From Apoderus coryli (taxonomy: Eukaryota; Arthropoda; Insecta; Coleoptera; Attelabidae): a DNA stretch of 64,000 nucleotides. Below, piece after piece: positions 23,271 through 33,330 of this stretch. Location of the stretch: assembly GCA_911728435.2 (NCBI GenBank), contig OU452207.1, positions 13,000,182-13,064,181 of the forward strand, read 5' to 3'. Numbering within the stretch: position 1 is the first letter of the stretch; the number at the start of each line of letters is the position of its first letter. A program made the translations under genes and the position numbers. The notes under the pieces were generated by a model. It was not told the DNA's origin, searched no databases, and saw only the letters and a list, made by a program, of their open reading frames with translations.

Positions 23271-26200
23271 TTAACCTTCCTTTTGAACTAATGGATTTGT
23301 TGCATTAACTTCGAGTGGATATAGCTGTTGAAATGGTCGCACTATATCTTTTCCATTAACTCGAATCTTTGCAACACGCGCAATGTTATCTCGTCCAGGA
23401 AATACTTCTAATACTCGAGCCATAGGCCAATTTATTCTTTTGCAATTTTGTACTTCAACCAGAACTATGTCTCCAGGTTGAAGTTTGTTAGGGTTTCGTT
23501 TGCCATAATGAACAAGTGTTGCCAGGTATTCCTTCCTAAATCGAGTTCTCAAACCATCCTTTAACTTTTGTAAATATTTGTATCTCATTATTAATGATTT
23601 TCTGTCGATTTCATCTATATCTGGAACATCGCTGGTTGTTATATCCTGGATAAACATGGCCGGTGTTAGGGGAATAAGATCATCTGGATCTTCAGATAAA
23701 TAAGTCAATGGTCTTGAGTTTATTACAGATTCGCAATCGCAGAGTATAGTGAGCAGCTCTTCATAAAACAAGGATGCTTTACCCAGTACACGTCGTAAGA
23801 GTTCTTTTATTAGTCTTATAATTCGCTCCCACCATCCTCCCCACCACGGCGAAGCAGGAGGATTGAATATCCATTGAATTCTTTGTACTGAAGAAAATAT
23901 CATAATTTCATTCCAGTTTAAATTTTTCAGGTCATTATGTAAACCAACAAAACATCTTCCATTGTCTGAATAAAATCTTAAAATTCGGCCTCTTCTTGAT
24001 ATAAACCTTCGCAAAGCTTCTATAAATGATTGTGTTGAAATGCTTCTTACAAGTTCTAGGTGAATCGCTCTATAGACGGCACATGTAAATACAACAATCC
24101 ATGCCTTTTCTTTTGATTTCAATATTAGTGGCCCTGCTAGATCTACTCCACTAGTTTCGAAAACTTTTCCTAAACAAACACGACTTTCTGGTAAAGGAGC
24201 AAAATCGGTTTCTAATGGTTTACTTCGGTGTCTTTTACAAATTACACAATTTTCTAAAACGCGTCGTACAGTTTTTCTTCCTTTTGTTATCCAATATTTT
24301 TCTCTTAAAAGTCGTAATAAAATCTGAACTCCAGCATGGGATGAATTTTGATGCTGTTCTAAAATCAGTTTGTTTACTATACTATGGTTTGATGGTAAAA
24401 CTATCGGATATTTAAAGTTAAAATCTTCTTCTGCAAATAAAATTTTTGTCTTAACTCTATAAATGCCTTCTTTGTCTTTATAAACCGTCATATTCTTAAA
24501 AAACTTTTTGTTTCCTTTCAGTGTTTCTGTCTGAATCAACCGTATTAATTTATATTCTGCATTTTCAATTTCTTCGCATGTTAGATACTTTAATTTGCTT
24601 AGTTTTTCTTTATGATGCTTTCGTTTCGAGTTCTCAACAAACCTGTATATCCAACCGATCATTGAAATAATATGAGAATATTTATCTAATTTATTAAAAC
24701 CTTCACTAATTTTTTCTTGTATTATTAGAGTATTCACGGTTTTTTTTATTTCCATTTCCAACTCATTCTTCGAACAAACGATTTCTCTTTTCGGCCAGTT
24801 TTCTTCTGTTTCTCTTAACCAGTTTGGCCCATACCACCATTTGGATTCCAAAAGAACTTTTGCGCTACAACCTCTTGAGGGAAGATCAGCTGCATTCATT
24901 GTTCCAGGTACATGATTCCAGTTTTCTGGTTTACTTACAGTGCAAATTTCTTTCACTCTATTCCCAACAAATGTACTCCACGAAGCTTTTGTTTTTATCC
25001 ACGCTAAAACAATCATTGAATCACTCCAAAAATATGTTTTCAAATCTTTGAATATTTCTAGTTCTCTAACGGTGTTGTATAGTCTTGTTCCTATCACAGC
25101 AGCTAGTAATTCTAATCTCGGTAATGTAGTTTCCTTTAAAGGAGAAATTCGGGACTTGGCTCCTAATAACTGTACTGTTACTTGATTCTCATATGTAACT
25201 CTTAGAAATAAACAAGCAGCGAATGATATTTTACTAGCATCACAAAAGACGTGTATGGTGGCTGTTTTAATGTTAATAGGAAATTTTGATAGATGTCTTG
25301 GAACAGTACAAAACCTTAATATTTGTAATTCATTCATCCATTTAACAAATTTCTTTTCAATATTTTCTGGCAGTTTGTAATCCCAAGGAATTTTTAATTT
25401 CCACGTTTCTTGTAGTAGAGTTTTAGGAATGAGCGTAACTGGGGTAGTGAAACCAATTGAGTCAAAGATGCGTTGGGCGACAGATAATAAACCTCGTTTT
25501 GTTAAGGGTATCTCAGATAATTTCTTTAGAAATTCTAAATCAACACAAAAATTATCTGATTTAAAATTCCATAGAAGTCCCAAAACGGAAACAAAATTAC
25601 TTTCAGGAAGGTCATAAAGAACATCATTCATGACTCCATTCGAAACCCAACCTCTCAACTCAAATTTTCCTAGATTCATTAAATATTTCGCCTCATTGAT
25701 AAATTTCCTTAATTCTTCTTCACTATCAATACTACATACGCAATTATCTACATAGAAAGATTTCTTTAAAATAGAACTGGTTTCTGGAAATTCTTTGGAA
25801 GTGTTCTCTAGGTGATAATTGATTGTGGCAGAAAGTAGGAAGGGACTTGATGAAACTCCAAACACCACTCTACAATGTCGAAAAATTTGTAAATTTTGAT
25901 TTTCTAGATCATCATACCACAAAAACCTTACAAAATCACGATTTTTAGGTGTGAGACTGATTTGTAAAAATGCCTTTTTGATATCAGCAATTACACCATA
26001 TTTGTTAATACGAAAATTCAGTAAAAGATTTGGAATCAGTTCGATTAGATTAGGCCCTTTTTCTAAGCAATCATTGAGTGAATTACCATTAATATCTTTC
26101 ACAGAAGCATCGAAAACAGGTCGAATTTTGGTTGTGATATTTGTAATTTCAGATTCTTTTAACACAGCATGATGTGGCAAATAATGACAGATATTACCCC

Positions 26201-28460
26201 TTTCAATTTCTGGTACAGGTTCAATGATTTTTAAGTTCAACCACTCTTCAAAAACAGCATTGTATTCTTGCAACTTTTGTAATGAAATCAGTCTTTTTGT
26301 GGTACTTCCAAGTCTTTTTTCGGCTAATTTGAAATTTTGCTCTAACTTAGGATGACCATCTACCCAGGGAAAGTTGATTTCATACCTGCCATCGTCATTT
26401 AATACAACCGTGTTACGGAAGAAGTTTAGCGTATCAGCGTCGAGACATTCGTTAGACTTTACTTTAATCGGATCTTTTATACCGAGTGTATCAAGACTCC
26501 AAAGATCAGAGAGAGATGCAGAAGAAGTTAATAGTGATATAGCACTGCAAGAATTGACTGATGTGACATTTTGTGGTCCAAACAATGTCCAGCCAAGATG
26601 TGTCTTTACAGCTAGAACTTTATCAGAAATCCTTTCTACCGAATCAGTACAGAACATGCCTAGAAAATCTGATCCTATGAGCAGAGAAATCTCAGTTGCA
26701 TCTGATAAACTATCACTTAGTACAATATTTTTAGCTCTTAATTTTTCGATAAGATTTTTGTCTGAAATTTTGGGAATAGGGTTAGAAATCTTATTTTGGT
26801 CAGAAACTTGAATTTGATTGCTATACGATCCGTCTAGGCTTTGAATGAAAATTTTGTATTTGGCGTGAATACATGGAGTAGTTTCTATTCCACCAAAACT
26901 ACACTGAATTAATGTTTCACTACCACACGACTTCAGACCTAGCTTCTTTGCACAGCTACTCAAGATATATGACTTCTGTGACGCATTATCCAATAATGCT
27001 CGTATTGTTTCAATTTTATCACCATTTACGATTTTGACGAATAAAGTTTGCAATAAGGTCTCTGTTTTTTGTATATTAATCAGAGTGTTCTCAGATGTAA
27101 CATCAAAACTCTTCTGTTTCCTATCGTTCAAATCAGGACACATGACGGCGTAGTGTCTTTTATCACATACAACACATTTAACTGCAGTTCTACAAGTTTT
27201 GCTTACATGATTTGGTTTCAAACAATTATGACAGTATTTTTTGTTGGTAAGGCATTTGCGTTTGTCTTCCAAGGACATAGATTGAGCTTTAAAACAATCC
27301 TGACTTGAATGATTGCTTTTATTACAAAAACAACATGAAATAGATTTTTCAAAATTCTTGTGGAACTCACTTTTGTTTTTTGGTTTACCTGACCACTTCG
27401 TTTGCTGACCTGTAGACAAGATTGTTGCAGCTGTCGGTGTGATGTCTTCTTGATATTTGTCCTGTCTAAAACTTCTCTTAACTAAGGCTATTCTTTCTTC
27501 GTTTTCGACCTCGGTTTTCACGAACTCTATCAAAAGTTTAAGATAGTTATTAGCTAAATTATCAACAGTTGATGCAGAACTCATATTTTTATAGCTTGTA
27601 CGATGTCTTTGCCATGTTCTTAAAATATTTTCTGGCAAAGAAGACTCTACTAACGGGCAAAGCATTGCTGCATATTTTTCGCTTGTAACTCCTAAGGTTT
27701 CCAAAGCTCTCAACTGAGTTTCGAGTTTATCGTATAAATTTGATAAAGACATACCTGTGTTGTGAGTTGCTTGTTGTAGTACTAAATTTAATAATTCGCG
27801 AACATATACCTCGACTAGGAATTCATCCCTGGCAAATCTGTTTTTCAACTGATGTATGGCCTTTTCATAATTTTCTCCACATGGTGGAAAACTTTCAACC
27901 AATTCTTTCGCTGGCGAATCGTCGTCCATGCATTGGATTAAATAATGGAACTTGTCATCGGTATCCATTTCTCGGTCATCATGAATCTTCTTGAACTGGC
28001 TCCAAAAACCAATCCAATTTTTGACGTCGCCGTTGAATTTCTTCAGTTCTAACTTTGGTAGGTAAAATCGCCTTTTATTTGTTTCTTGTCTTTGTTGAAT
28101 CGTAATATACTCCACCCTGTCTTGTGAAGTTGATGGTTGAACTGTCACAGAAATCGGATTTATAAGATTTTGAATTTTTACTTGATATAGCAGAAAATCA
28201 TTCTTATACTCCTGTGCAGTTTCCATCTCTGAACTTAAATCGTCGTCAGATGTAGTTTCGGAAGATACCATCAAATTTACGATTTTTTCGTCTAATTCAC
28301 ATAGGCTTTTAAATTTGTCTTCAAGTTGCACCATTAGCGTTTGAAGTGAGATTTTATCTCCCTCTCTAATTTGGGTTGCAGCATCGACTACTTTGGCCTT
28401 GTTTGTAAAAAATCGTCTTGTTTGACTGCGGATCTTCTTTAATCCTTCAAGATTCGACAT
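23271..28460 (-). CDS. BEL/Pao gag-pol polyprotein, open
   Basis: A 1729-codon single reading frame starting at an ATG 21 bases inside the 5' LTR-PBS. Order: N-terminal gag of the DUF1759 type; three Cys/His knuckles (CCFCNKSNHSSQDC, CHNCLKPNHVSKTC, CVVCDKRHYAVMC, about residues 375-440); retropepsin-like protease with LLDNASQKSYI (about 488); reverse transcriptase with the BEL-type FYVDN box (about 900); RNase H/A17 region with HVFCDAS (about 1070); HHCC finger (HAGVQILLRLL...CVICKRH); integrase core with DLAGP (about 1438), YSDNGR (about 1498) and GWWERIIR; and a C-terminal DUF5641 domain (LQPGDIVLVEVQ). Such proteins assemble particles, reverse-transcribe and integrate the element. No stop or frameshift is visible. 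It lies in the gag of an older element on the same strand. Confidence 0.96.
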   Translation of the reverse strand: MSNLEGLKKIRSQTRRFFTNKAKVVDAATQIREGDKISLQTLMVQLEDKFKSLCELDEKIVNLMVSSETTSDDDLSSEMETAQEYKNDFLLYQVKIQNLINPISVTVQPSTSQDRVEYITIQQRQETNKRRFYLPKLELKKFNGDVKNWIGFWSQFKKIHDDREMDTDDKFHYLIQCMDDDSPAKELVESFPPCGENYEKAIHQLKNRFARDEFLVEVYVRELLNLVLQQATHNTGMSLSNLYDKLETQLRALETLGVTSEKYAAMLCPLVESSLPENILRTWQRHRTSYKNMSSASTVDNLANNYLKLLIEFVKTEVENEERIALVKRSFRQDKYQEDITPTAATILSTGQQTKWSGKPKNKSEFHKNFEKSISCCFCNKSNHSSQDCFKAQSMSLEDKRKCLTNKKYCHNCLKPNHVSKTCRTAVKCVVCDKRHYAVMCPDLNDRKQKSFDVTSENTLINIQKTETLLQTLFVKIVNGDKIETIRALLDNASQKSYILSSCAKKLGLKSCGSETLIQCSFGGIETTPCIHAKYKIFIQSLDGSYSNQIQVSDQNKISNPIPKISDKNLIEKLRAKNIVLSDSLSDATEISLLIGSDFLGMFCTDSVERISDKVLAVKTHLGWTLFGPQNVTSVNSCSAISLLTSSASLSDLWSLDTLGIKDPIKVKSNECLDADTLNFFRNTVVLNDDGRYEINFPWVDGHPKLEQNFKLAEKRLGSTTKRLISLQKLQEYNAVFEEWLNLKIIEPVPEIERGNICHYLPHHAVLKESEITNITTKIRPVFDASVKDINGNSLNDCLEKGPNLIELIPNLLLNFRINKYGVIADIKKAFLQISLTPKNRDFVRFLWYDDLENQNLQIFRHCRVVFGVSSSPFLLSATINYHLENTSKEFPETSSILKKSFYVDNCVCSIDSEEELRKFINEAKYLMNLGKFELRGWVSNGVMNDVLYDLPESNFVSVLGLLWNFKSDNFCVDLEFLKKLSEIPLTKRGLLSVAQRIFDSIGFTTPVTLIPKTLLQETWKLKIPWDYKLPENIEKKFVKWMNELQILRFCTVPRHLSKFPINIKTATIHVFCDASKISFAACLFLRVTYENQVTVQLLGAKSRISPLKETTLPRLELLAAVIGTRLYNTVRELEIFKDLKTYFWSDSMIVLAWIKTKASWSTFVGNRVKEICTVSKPENWNHVPGTMNAADLPSRGCSAKVLLESKWWYGPNWLRETEENWPKREIVCSKNELEMEIKKTVNTLIIQEKISEGFNKLDKYSHIISMIGWIYRFVENSKRKHHKEKLSKLKYLTCEEIENAEYKLIRLIQTETLKGNKKFFKNMTVYKDKEGIYRVKTKILFAEEDFNFKYPIVLPSNHSIVNKLILEQHQNSSHAGVQILLRLLREKYWITKGRKTVRRVLENCVICKRHRSKPLETDFAPLPESRVCLGKVFETSGVDLAGPLILKSKEKAWIVVFTCAVYRAIHLELVRSISTQSFIEALRRFISRRGRILRFYSDNGRCFVGLHNDLKNLNWNEIMIFSSVQRIQWIFNPPASPWWGGWWERIIRLIKELLRRVLGKASLFYEELLTILCDCESVINSRPLTYLSEDPDDLIPLTPAMFIQDITTSDVPDIDEIDRKSLIMRYKYLQKLKDGLRTRFRKEYLATLVHYGKRNPNKLQPGDIVLVEVQNCKRINWPMARVLEVFPGRDNIARVAKIRVNGKDIVRPFQQLYPLEVNATNPLVQKEG

Positions 28461-28470
28461 ATTTAATTAA

Positions 28471-28479
28471 GGGATGCCA
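28471..28479 (-). other. BEL/Pao primer-binding site candidate
   Basis: Minus strand TGGCATCCC two bases after the 5' LTR end. TGG is the expected complement of a tRNA 3' CCA end. The short match does not let me name the tRNA securely. Confidence 0.55.
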
Positions 28480-28481
28480 AT

Positions 28482-28665
28482 TGTTATGTCTTGTCTCTAC
28501 TTTTTTTATTAAGAAAAATACATTGCGACTGACTGACGTTTTTATTAAATTCAATTCTAATGACATTAACAATCAAAAACACAATTAAAAGTGTTAAACA
28601 AAAATATGGTGGCAATATAAGTAAAATAATTAAAATATGAATACTGGGCGTTTCTATTCCCAACA
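28482..28665 (-). mobile_element. 5' LTR of the BEL/Pao element
   Basis: 184 bp, TGTTGGG...CATAACA on the minus strand, almost identical to 23052-23234. The flanking host copy cccttc at 28666-28671 matches 23046-23051, giving a 6-bp target-site duplication and defining the insertion as 23052-28665. Confidence 0.92.
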
Positions 28666-28671
28666 CCCTTC

Positions 28672-29276
28672 CGTTCACCCGAAAACTTCAAAACCCATTT
28701 ACTGGGTATAACAGGCTTACAAGTTGTGGCCAAAGTACCGCCCATACTATTCTGTGCAACTCTGCTCGGTGTATGTACTGGAGTTGAACTCGGTGCGCCA
28801 CCCAAACCTGGACGAACACGTTCTTCTATCACATTCTCCAACAAGTTAAGCGCCGGAGGCACCGTAACCAATCCTACTTCACATGCCTCTGCAGTCTTTA
28901 ATAGGTCACTCATTAGCTCTAAAACCTTAGCTAAATGTTTCTTTGTCTTATCTTCTGCAGAAACCGGTTTAGATTGTTCAATACGATTGAGAACATGCGC
29001 AAGTCTTGACTCTAGCTTCTTAAAATCAGTGCTCTTCGAAGTACCGCGAAAATCAGCTACAAGGGGAGTAAAAACAACAATCTTGTCAGCAATCGCCTCA
29101 TCAAACGAATAAGGGTAATCGGGGTAAGATACGCTATGTCCACTGCTCTCCAATCGTAACGCAGAAGACAGGCTCGAACGCATTTGTTCAACCGTACCCA
29201 CAGCTATTCCTCGATACTTCAACTCATATTCAAGTTCATCGGCAGTCAGACGATTAACAAGCATTTTACGCGACAT
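28672..29276 (-). pseudogene. Retroelement gag, N-terminal part (split by BEL insertion)
   Basis: From an ATG at 29276 (MSRKMLVNRLTADELEYEL). The first 35 residues resemble the SAP-like start of insect gypsy-type gags. A helical middle (KTKKHLAKVLELMSDLLKTAE) and a Pro/Ser/Thr-rich linker follow, then KWVLKFSGERK at the point where the BEL element begins. Removing the BEL element and one target copy keeps the frame open into 23044 and below, so this was one gag gene. It has no pol partner in this window. Confidence 0.75.
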
Positions 29277-29836
29277 GTTGAAAAATGAATAAACAACTCA
29301 AAACACTATATATTCAATCAAATATTTAAATATTACTCCGTTTAAATATACTATAATCTTGTCAAAATCGGTAAATAAGCACTGCGGTCACCACGTAATA
29401 TCAAAATACCAAAAATCACAAGACCTGTCAAAATGACAGAAGTCGTAAACTATCACCGAATGACACGCAAAACGCTTAAAAATATTCTCAATATCGATAA
29501 AAGTCTATTCCAAAAAAAAAATATGTACACCTGTCAATTCACGGTTAACGGCTGTCAAAAAAACTTGTGGGTTTCTCAAGAAAACATTACCCAACACGTA
29601 ACCGGACAACACTGGACTTCAAAAAACTGGCCTTTCAAAAAACTAGCCTTTCAAAAAAAAAATGACCTTTCAAAAAACTGGCCTCTCTGAAAAATCTGGC
29701 CCCACATTGGGTACGCCAAAAACTGTGACGTATAAATTTTTAATAAAGAGGATCGCTCGAATTATTGATAAATTTACCTGATGCGGCGGTGGCCTTGGGA
29801 CTAGCTTTGAAACAGTGGAGAAAAAACAATCCGATT
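29277..29836. other. Leader of the split gag and unassigned sequence
   Basis: About 150 bp of AT-rich presumed leader upstream of gag, then unassigned DNA. An 85-codon plus-strand ORF (29433-29690) has Cys and His spaced loosely like a zinc finger (CQFTVNGC then H-x4-H) and a lysine-rich tail with three WPFKK/WPL-like repeats; I do not recognise it and do not call it a gene. Confidence 0.35.
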
Positions 29837-30456
29837 TGCAATAAATACTGCTAAGTGCGACTCTACAGGTTTTACGCCTGCGTATTTAACATTCGGACGC
29901 GAAATCCGTACGCCCGATGATATAAATCGAGACATGCGCGCTATAGTGCAAAATGATACGTTTGTCGCGCAGATAACCCCTTATCTGTTAACACTTAGTG
30001 AAACCCTTAGTGAAGCCCGCGATAAACACGAACAGGCTCAAGATCGCCGAAACCGTTACAAAGACTCTATGCGTCGCGACACCAGTCCGTTTAACATTGA
30101 CAATAAAGTACTCGTCGATACTCATAGTCTAAGTAATTCCAGTAAGAATTATACTTCGAAATTCGCCCTTAAACGTGACGGGCCATATCGTATCTCTAAA
30201 ATAGTGACTCCAACCACTTGAGATTTCGACCATTGACGATGCGTCCACGCCTATGGGAAAGTACCACGCCTCCGCCCTCACCTTGTTTCGAGGTGATACC
30301 AAGGACAACCTTCCTACGCCGCGCCGCTGAATCCGAAGCGAAAACGGGGTAGACCGCCCAAACCAACCACGAACGATGTACGTAGTACACCGCCAACCAC
30401 CACTGACAAGGAAGTTGTCACTGTCAGTAACGATCAACAGGCAGTGTCAGCCTCCT
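29837..30456 (+). pseudogene. Gypsy-type integrase C-terminal fragment
   Basis: Plus strand, open from about 29837: STGFTPAYLTFGREIRTP, the conserved end of the Ty3/gypsy integrase core, followed by the Q/R/D-rich helical stretch and YKDSMRRDTSPFNIDNKVLV...RDGPYRISKIV. A break just after TPTT (near 30221) shifts the frame; related sequence (MGKYHASALTLF) continues to about 30456. The reverse transcriptase and integrase catalytic core are missing, so this is a 5'-truncated relic. It is opposite in strand to the neighbouring gag and from a different insertion. Confidence 0.8.
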
Positions 30457-30469
30457 TTTTAAGTTATCT

Positions 30470-31036
30470 GAATTTTTTATAATTGACACTGACATGTTTA
30501 TTCAAAAATATTTTGTTTAGTTTATTTCTGGTAAATTGTTTTTTAAGTGAAATGTCAAGTTTTTTTATTTAGGTTAGAAAGTAGATTCAAAAGAAATATT
30601 ACTGTCAATATGGGTGTTATTATTAATAGTAAATAAATATGAATATATATGTTATATTAAGCACTCGATACAATGTAATTACAACGTAGAAGTAATACGA
30701 TACTTTTGTTATTCTAATCATCATAATTTTATCTCAAGTAAGCAGTAACAATATACCAAAGTATTATTGCTTATTCAGCGTCTTGTAGACTTCCTTTTTG
30801 TGTATGTACTAAAAACTATAAATATGTTGACGACAGTTTTAATATTGTTATTCGTTAATTGTTATTCGTTTAATTTACTTCATAAGAGAATAGTAGTTAT
30901 TCAGTAACCAGTGTCACAAAAGCTTTGTAATAATTATTTAAAATAAAGTTAAAATTATTATTAAATAAAAGAATAGTTTTTAAATAAAGAAAACCTTTTT
31001 TAAAAACTCAAAATCAAAGAGTGACACGCAACAATT
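30470..31036 (+). mobile_element. LTR-like segment of a gypsy element
   Basis: AT-rich segment between the end of the integrase tail and a primer-binding-site-like sequence. It ends agtgacacgcaacaatt. The left boundary is uncertain. Its terminal 28 bases (31006-31033) recur at 31255-31282. Confidence 0.5.
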
Positions 31037-31254
31037 TGGCGCAGTCAAGTGAGGATAACGTCTAACACAGCTAGAACACGAGTATTCTAACTAGCGTGGT
31101 GGATTCCAATCCTTTAACGTTATCAAACGAACCAAAGCAAACCCACAACACGAATCAACAAACGGTCCAAAGAACCAGAAACACACCATCCAAGGAAACG
31201 ACTTCGACTACTACAGAACCAATCCACAGGAACACCACTGGGCAGCATTCACTC
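31037..31254 (+). mobile_element. Gypsy PBS and leader remnant
   Basis: TGGCGCAGTC at 31037-31046 matches the primer-binding sites of 17.6/297-type gypsy elements. About 200 bp of Thr/Asn/Gln-rich leader follow and end at the second copy of the LTR terminus (31255-31282). Order is therefore integrase - LTR - PBS - leader - LTR end. Confidence 0.5.
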
Positions 31255-31961
31255 ACTCAAAATCAAAGAGTGACACGCAACATATATTACTGATTTCATT
31301 AGAGTCTTTCTTTTTGTTTAACGTATTTTCGGTATTATACGTTTCAAACATTTCAATGAAAAGTCTTTTATTTTGATTTTGTACACAGGCAAGAATTTTT
31401 ACATTATTTAAGTCAGGAAAATGATTTGTATTAATACAATGTTCAGCCAATGCACAAGTTTTTTTGTTAAGTCGAATATCACTTTTATGTTGGATTCTAT
31501 CTTTAAAAACTCGGGAAGTTTGTCCGATATATACTTGGTTACAGTCTGAACATGGTATATTATAAACTACATTAGATTTTTTTAAAATGGAGTATTGATC
31601 TTTAGTTTTTGTATATAAATTGTTAATCGTTTTTGATGACTTGCTGACAATTTTTAAATTTGGAAGATCTTTTTTTATAATTTTAGTTATTTTTGGAGTT
31701 ATAAATTTTATATTTGGAAAAGAAATATATGAAATTTCGTTATTAATGTTAGAATCATGGTTGTTTCTAACTTGAACATTTGTATTCTGATTTTCTGGTG
31801 TATTATATAATAATTTTTGTAGTAGTTTTCGTGGATATGAATTATCGAGTAGAATATTAAACCATTTTTTGTAGTTCTCTTCTTTGAATTGAGGATGACA
31901 AATTTTGTTAATTCTGTTTTTTAACCCTAATACCAAATTTATTTTCATTTTTTGTGTGTGG
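31253..31961 (-). pseudogene. Penelope-like element, C-terminal part with GIY-YIG endonuclease
   Basis: Minus-strand frame with the linker of Penelope-like reverse transcriptases (NRINKICHPQF...DNSYPRKLLQKLL), then a GIY-YIG nuclease: NIPCSDCNQVYIGQTSR, followed by CALAEHCINTNH, i.e. the CxxC and H..H residues usual in this family. The last residues (about CCVSLFDFE) are read from the LTR-end repeat at 31255-31282, so the natural C terminus is lost. Upstream the frame runs to the TA at 31962 and resumes at 35824 beyond the pogo element. Penelope-like elements are telomerase-related retroelements. Confidence 0.88.
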
Positions 31962-32464
31962 TAGGGTGAATGTGCCTGTTGTCGGACGGTTAGTGTTGTT
32001 TTAAAACTAAATATTTTTTGAAAAATACATTAATGAAGGTAAATATATAAAAGTTGTTCTATTGGATCTGTATTATCTCTAATACAGGATACAATAGATT
32101 AAAATTACGTAAAATGAAATCGAAATTTATAATTTAATGAAAAAGCAAAAATATACACTTTTACCGTTTTACGGACATCCATCAGTTTTGTCGGACACGG
32201 TAAGCCCAATTTTCGGACGGGTGGCCGAGAAATTGAGGTACTCGGACGAGTCATACGGAATAAAAAAAAATGCTCAATTAAAACATTTATTCCATACTAA
32301 TACACTACTAATATTGTATTAATCTTACAATAATTCCTTAGTAGGTAAAAATATCTAAAAATATCTTCCATTAAATAAAAATAAGGAACAAAAATATTTG
32401 GCATATTCTAGGATCAAACATAAAAATATCTATTAATATATTTAGCGAGTTAGTACCGTTTAGC

Positions 32465-32702
32465 CTATTTGCATGCATTGCATATAAATTCCTGAGTTGC
32501 AGCCTCTTGATAAGTCAAATTAGAAAATTCAGTGCATCCCAAATGAAACCACTTTGGGCATATATCGCATCCTAGGTTCTTGAGGGAATCATCCTCCACA
32601 TCGCTGTCGAGCTCATCAGCGCAAAGTGCACACATTAACTTTTGCCGTTTATTTGCTATTTTTGCCCCATTTTTCCCTTTACTGCCTTTAGTTCTGTTGG
32701 AG
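32465..32702 (-). CDS. Putative last exon of the pogo transposase: PHD-like finger
   Basis: Minus strand, between an acceptor (TTTATTTTACAG) just above 32702 and a TAG at 32465-32467. It encodes a lysine-rich start followed by CALC, a D/E-rich loop, CDIC, then WFHLGC and a terminal CNAC-K. The C-x2-C / C-x2-C / H-x2-C / C-x2-C arrangement is a PHD-type (C4HC3) zinc finger. The phase agrees with the donor at 32802 (GTAAGTAAG): exon 2 leaves two bases, CG, which this exon completes as Arg. An intron of about 98 bp is inferred. PHD fingers in other proteins often read histone tails; a targeting role here would be inference. No separate promoter or ATG is seen, so an independent gene is unlikely. 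Confidence 0.72.
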
Positions 32703-32802
32703 CTGTAAAATAAATATTTGGAAAGGTTTCAAAATCACACAACTAATATTATATATACCTACCTATAAGGCAAACCTTTTTTAAACTAATTACTTACTTA
32801 CC

Positions 32803-33330
32803 GCTGATTGGTTTTTGGGGCACTTTTTAACAAGAGTTGCTTTCGGAGTCTCTGTTTCTTCTTTTTTGCTTGGATGTCGATTTTTAAGTTCTTCTCTTGT
32901 TCCTTTTTTTCGTAAAAATTCTGCCATGCTTTGGAAGAAATGGCACACGGCAATTTATCACGTTTTGCATTTTCTGAACTCTTTGTTAATGGATTAGGAA
33001 ATTGAAGATGGCAGGAGAATGGGCTTGGTAAGGCAGAATTCGAAGAACATGCAACATTGAGGGTATCTTTCAATGGAGTTCTTTCTCCTGGCCTTTCGAC
33101 ATTTTCATTCACGCAATCCTTCGTGTTTCCTAAAGGTGGCGGCGAGGCATATTTTTCCGCAATTTCGTTCTCGTCGAAGATTTCTGTTTTTTCGGGACTC
33201 TGATCAGTTTGAGGTATGTTCCGTGAATCACGCATATCATTCTCCTTCAAAAGAGAGTCTTTAATTTGATCTTCTTTTTTGTCAATTCTGTTGTTTTCTG
33301 AAGATATTGACTCATTTGTTAGTCTGCTCT
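32803..33330 (-). CDS. Putative middle coding segment of the pogo transposase
   Basis: Open minus-strand frame of about 170 codons from near 33330 to the donor at 32802. It is Ser/Pro/Glu-rich and then strongly basic, with SSKAWQNFYEKKEQEKNL followed by KKKKQRLRKQ (coiled coil or nuclear-localisation type). It begins where the 598-codon transposase frame ends, but in a different frame; reading past the stop at 33319 needs a one-base shift near 33325-33340, so either the copy is frameshifted or a small intron is present. Confidence 0.6.
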
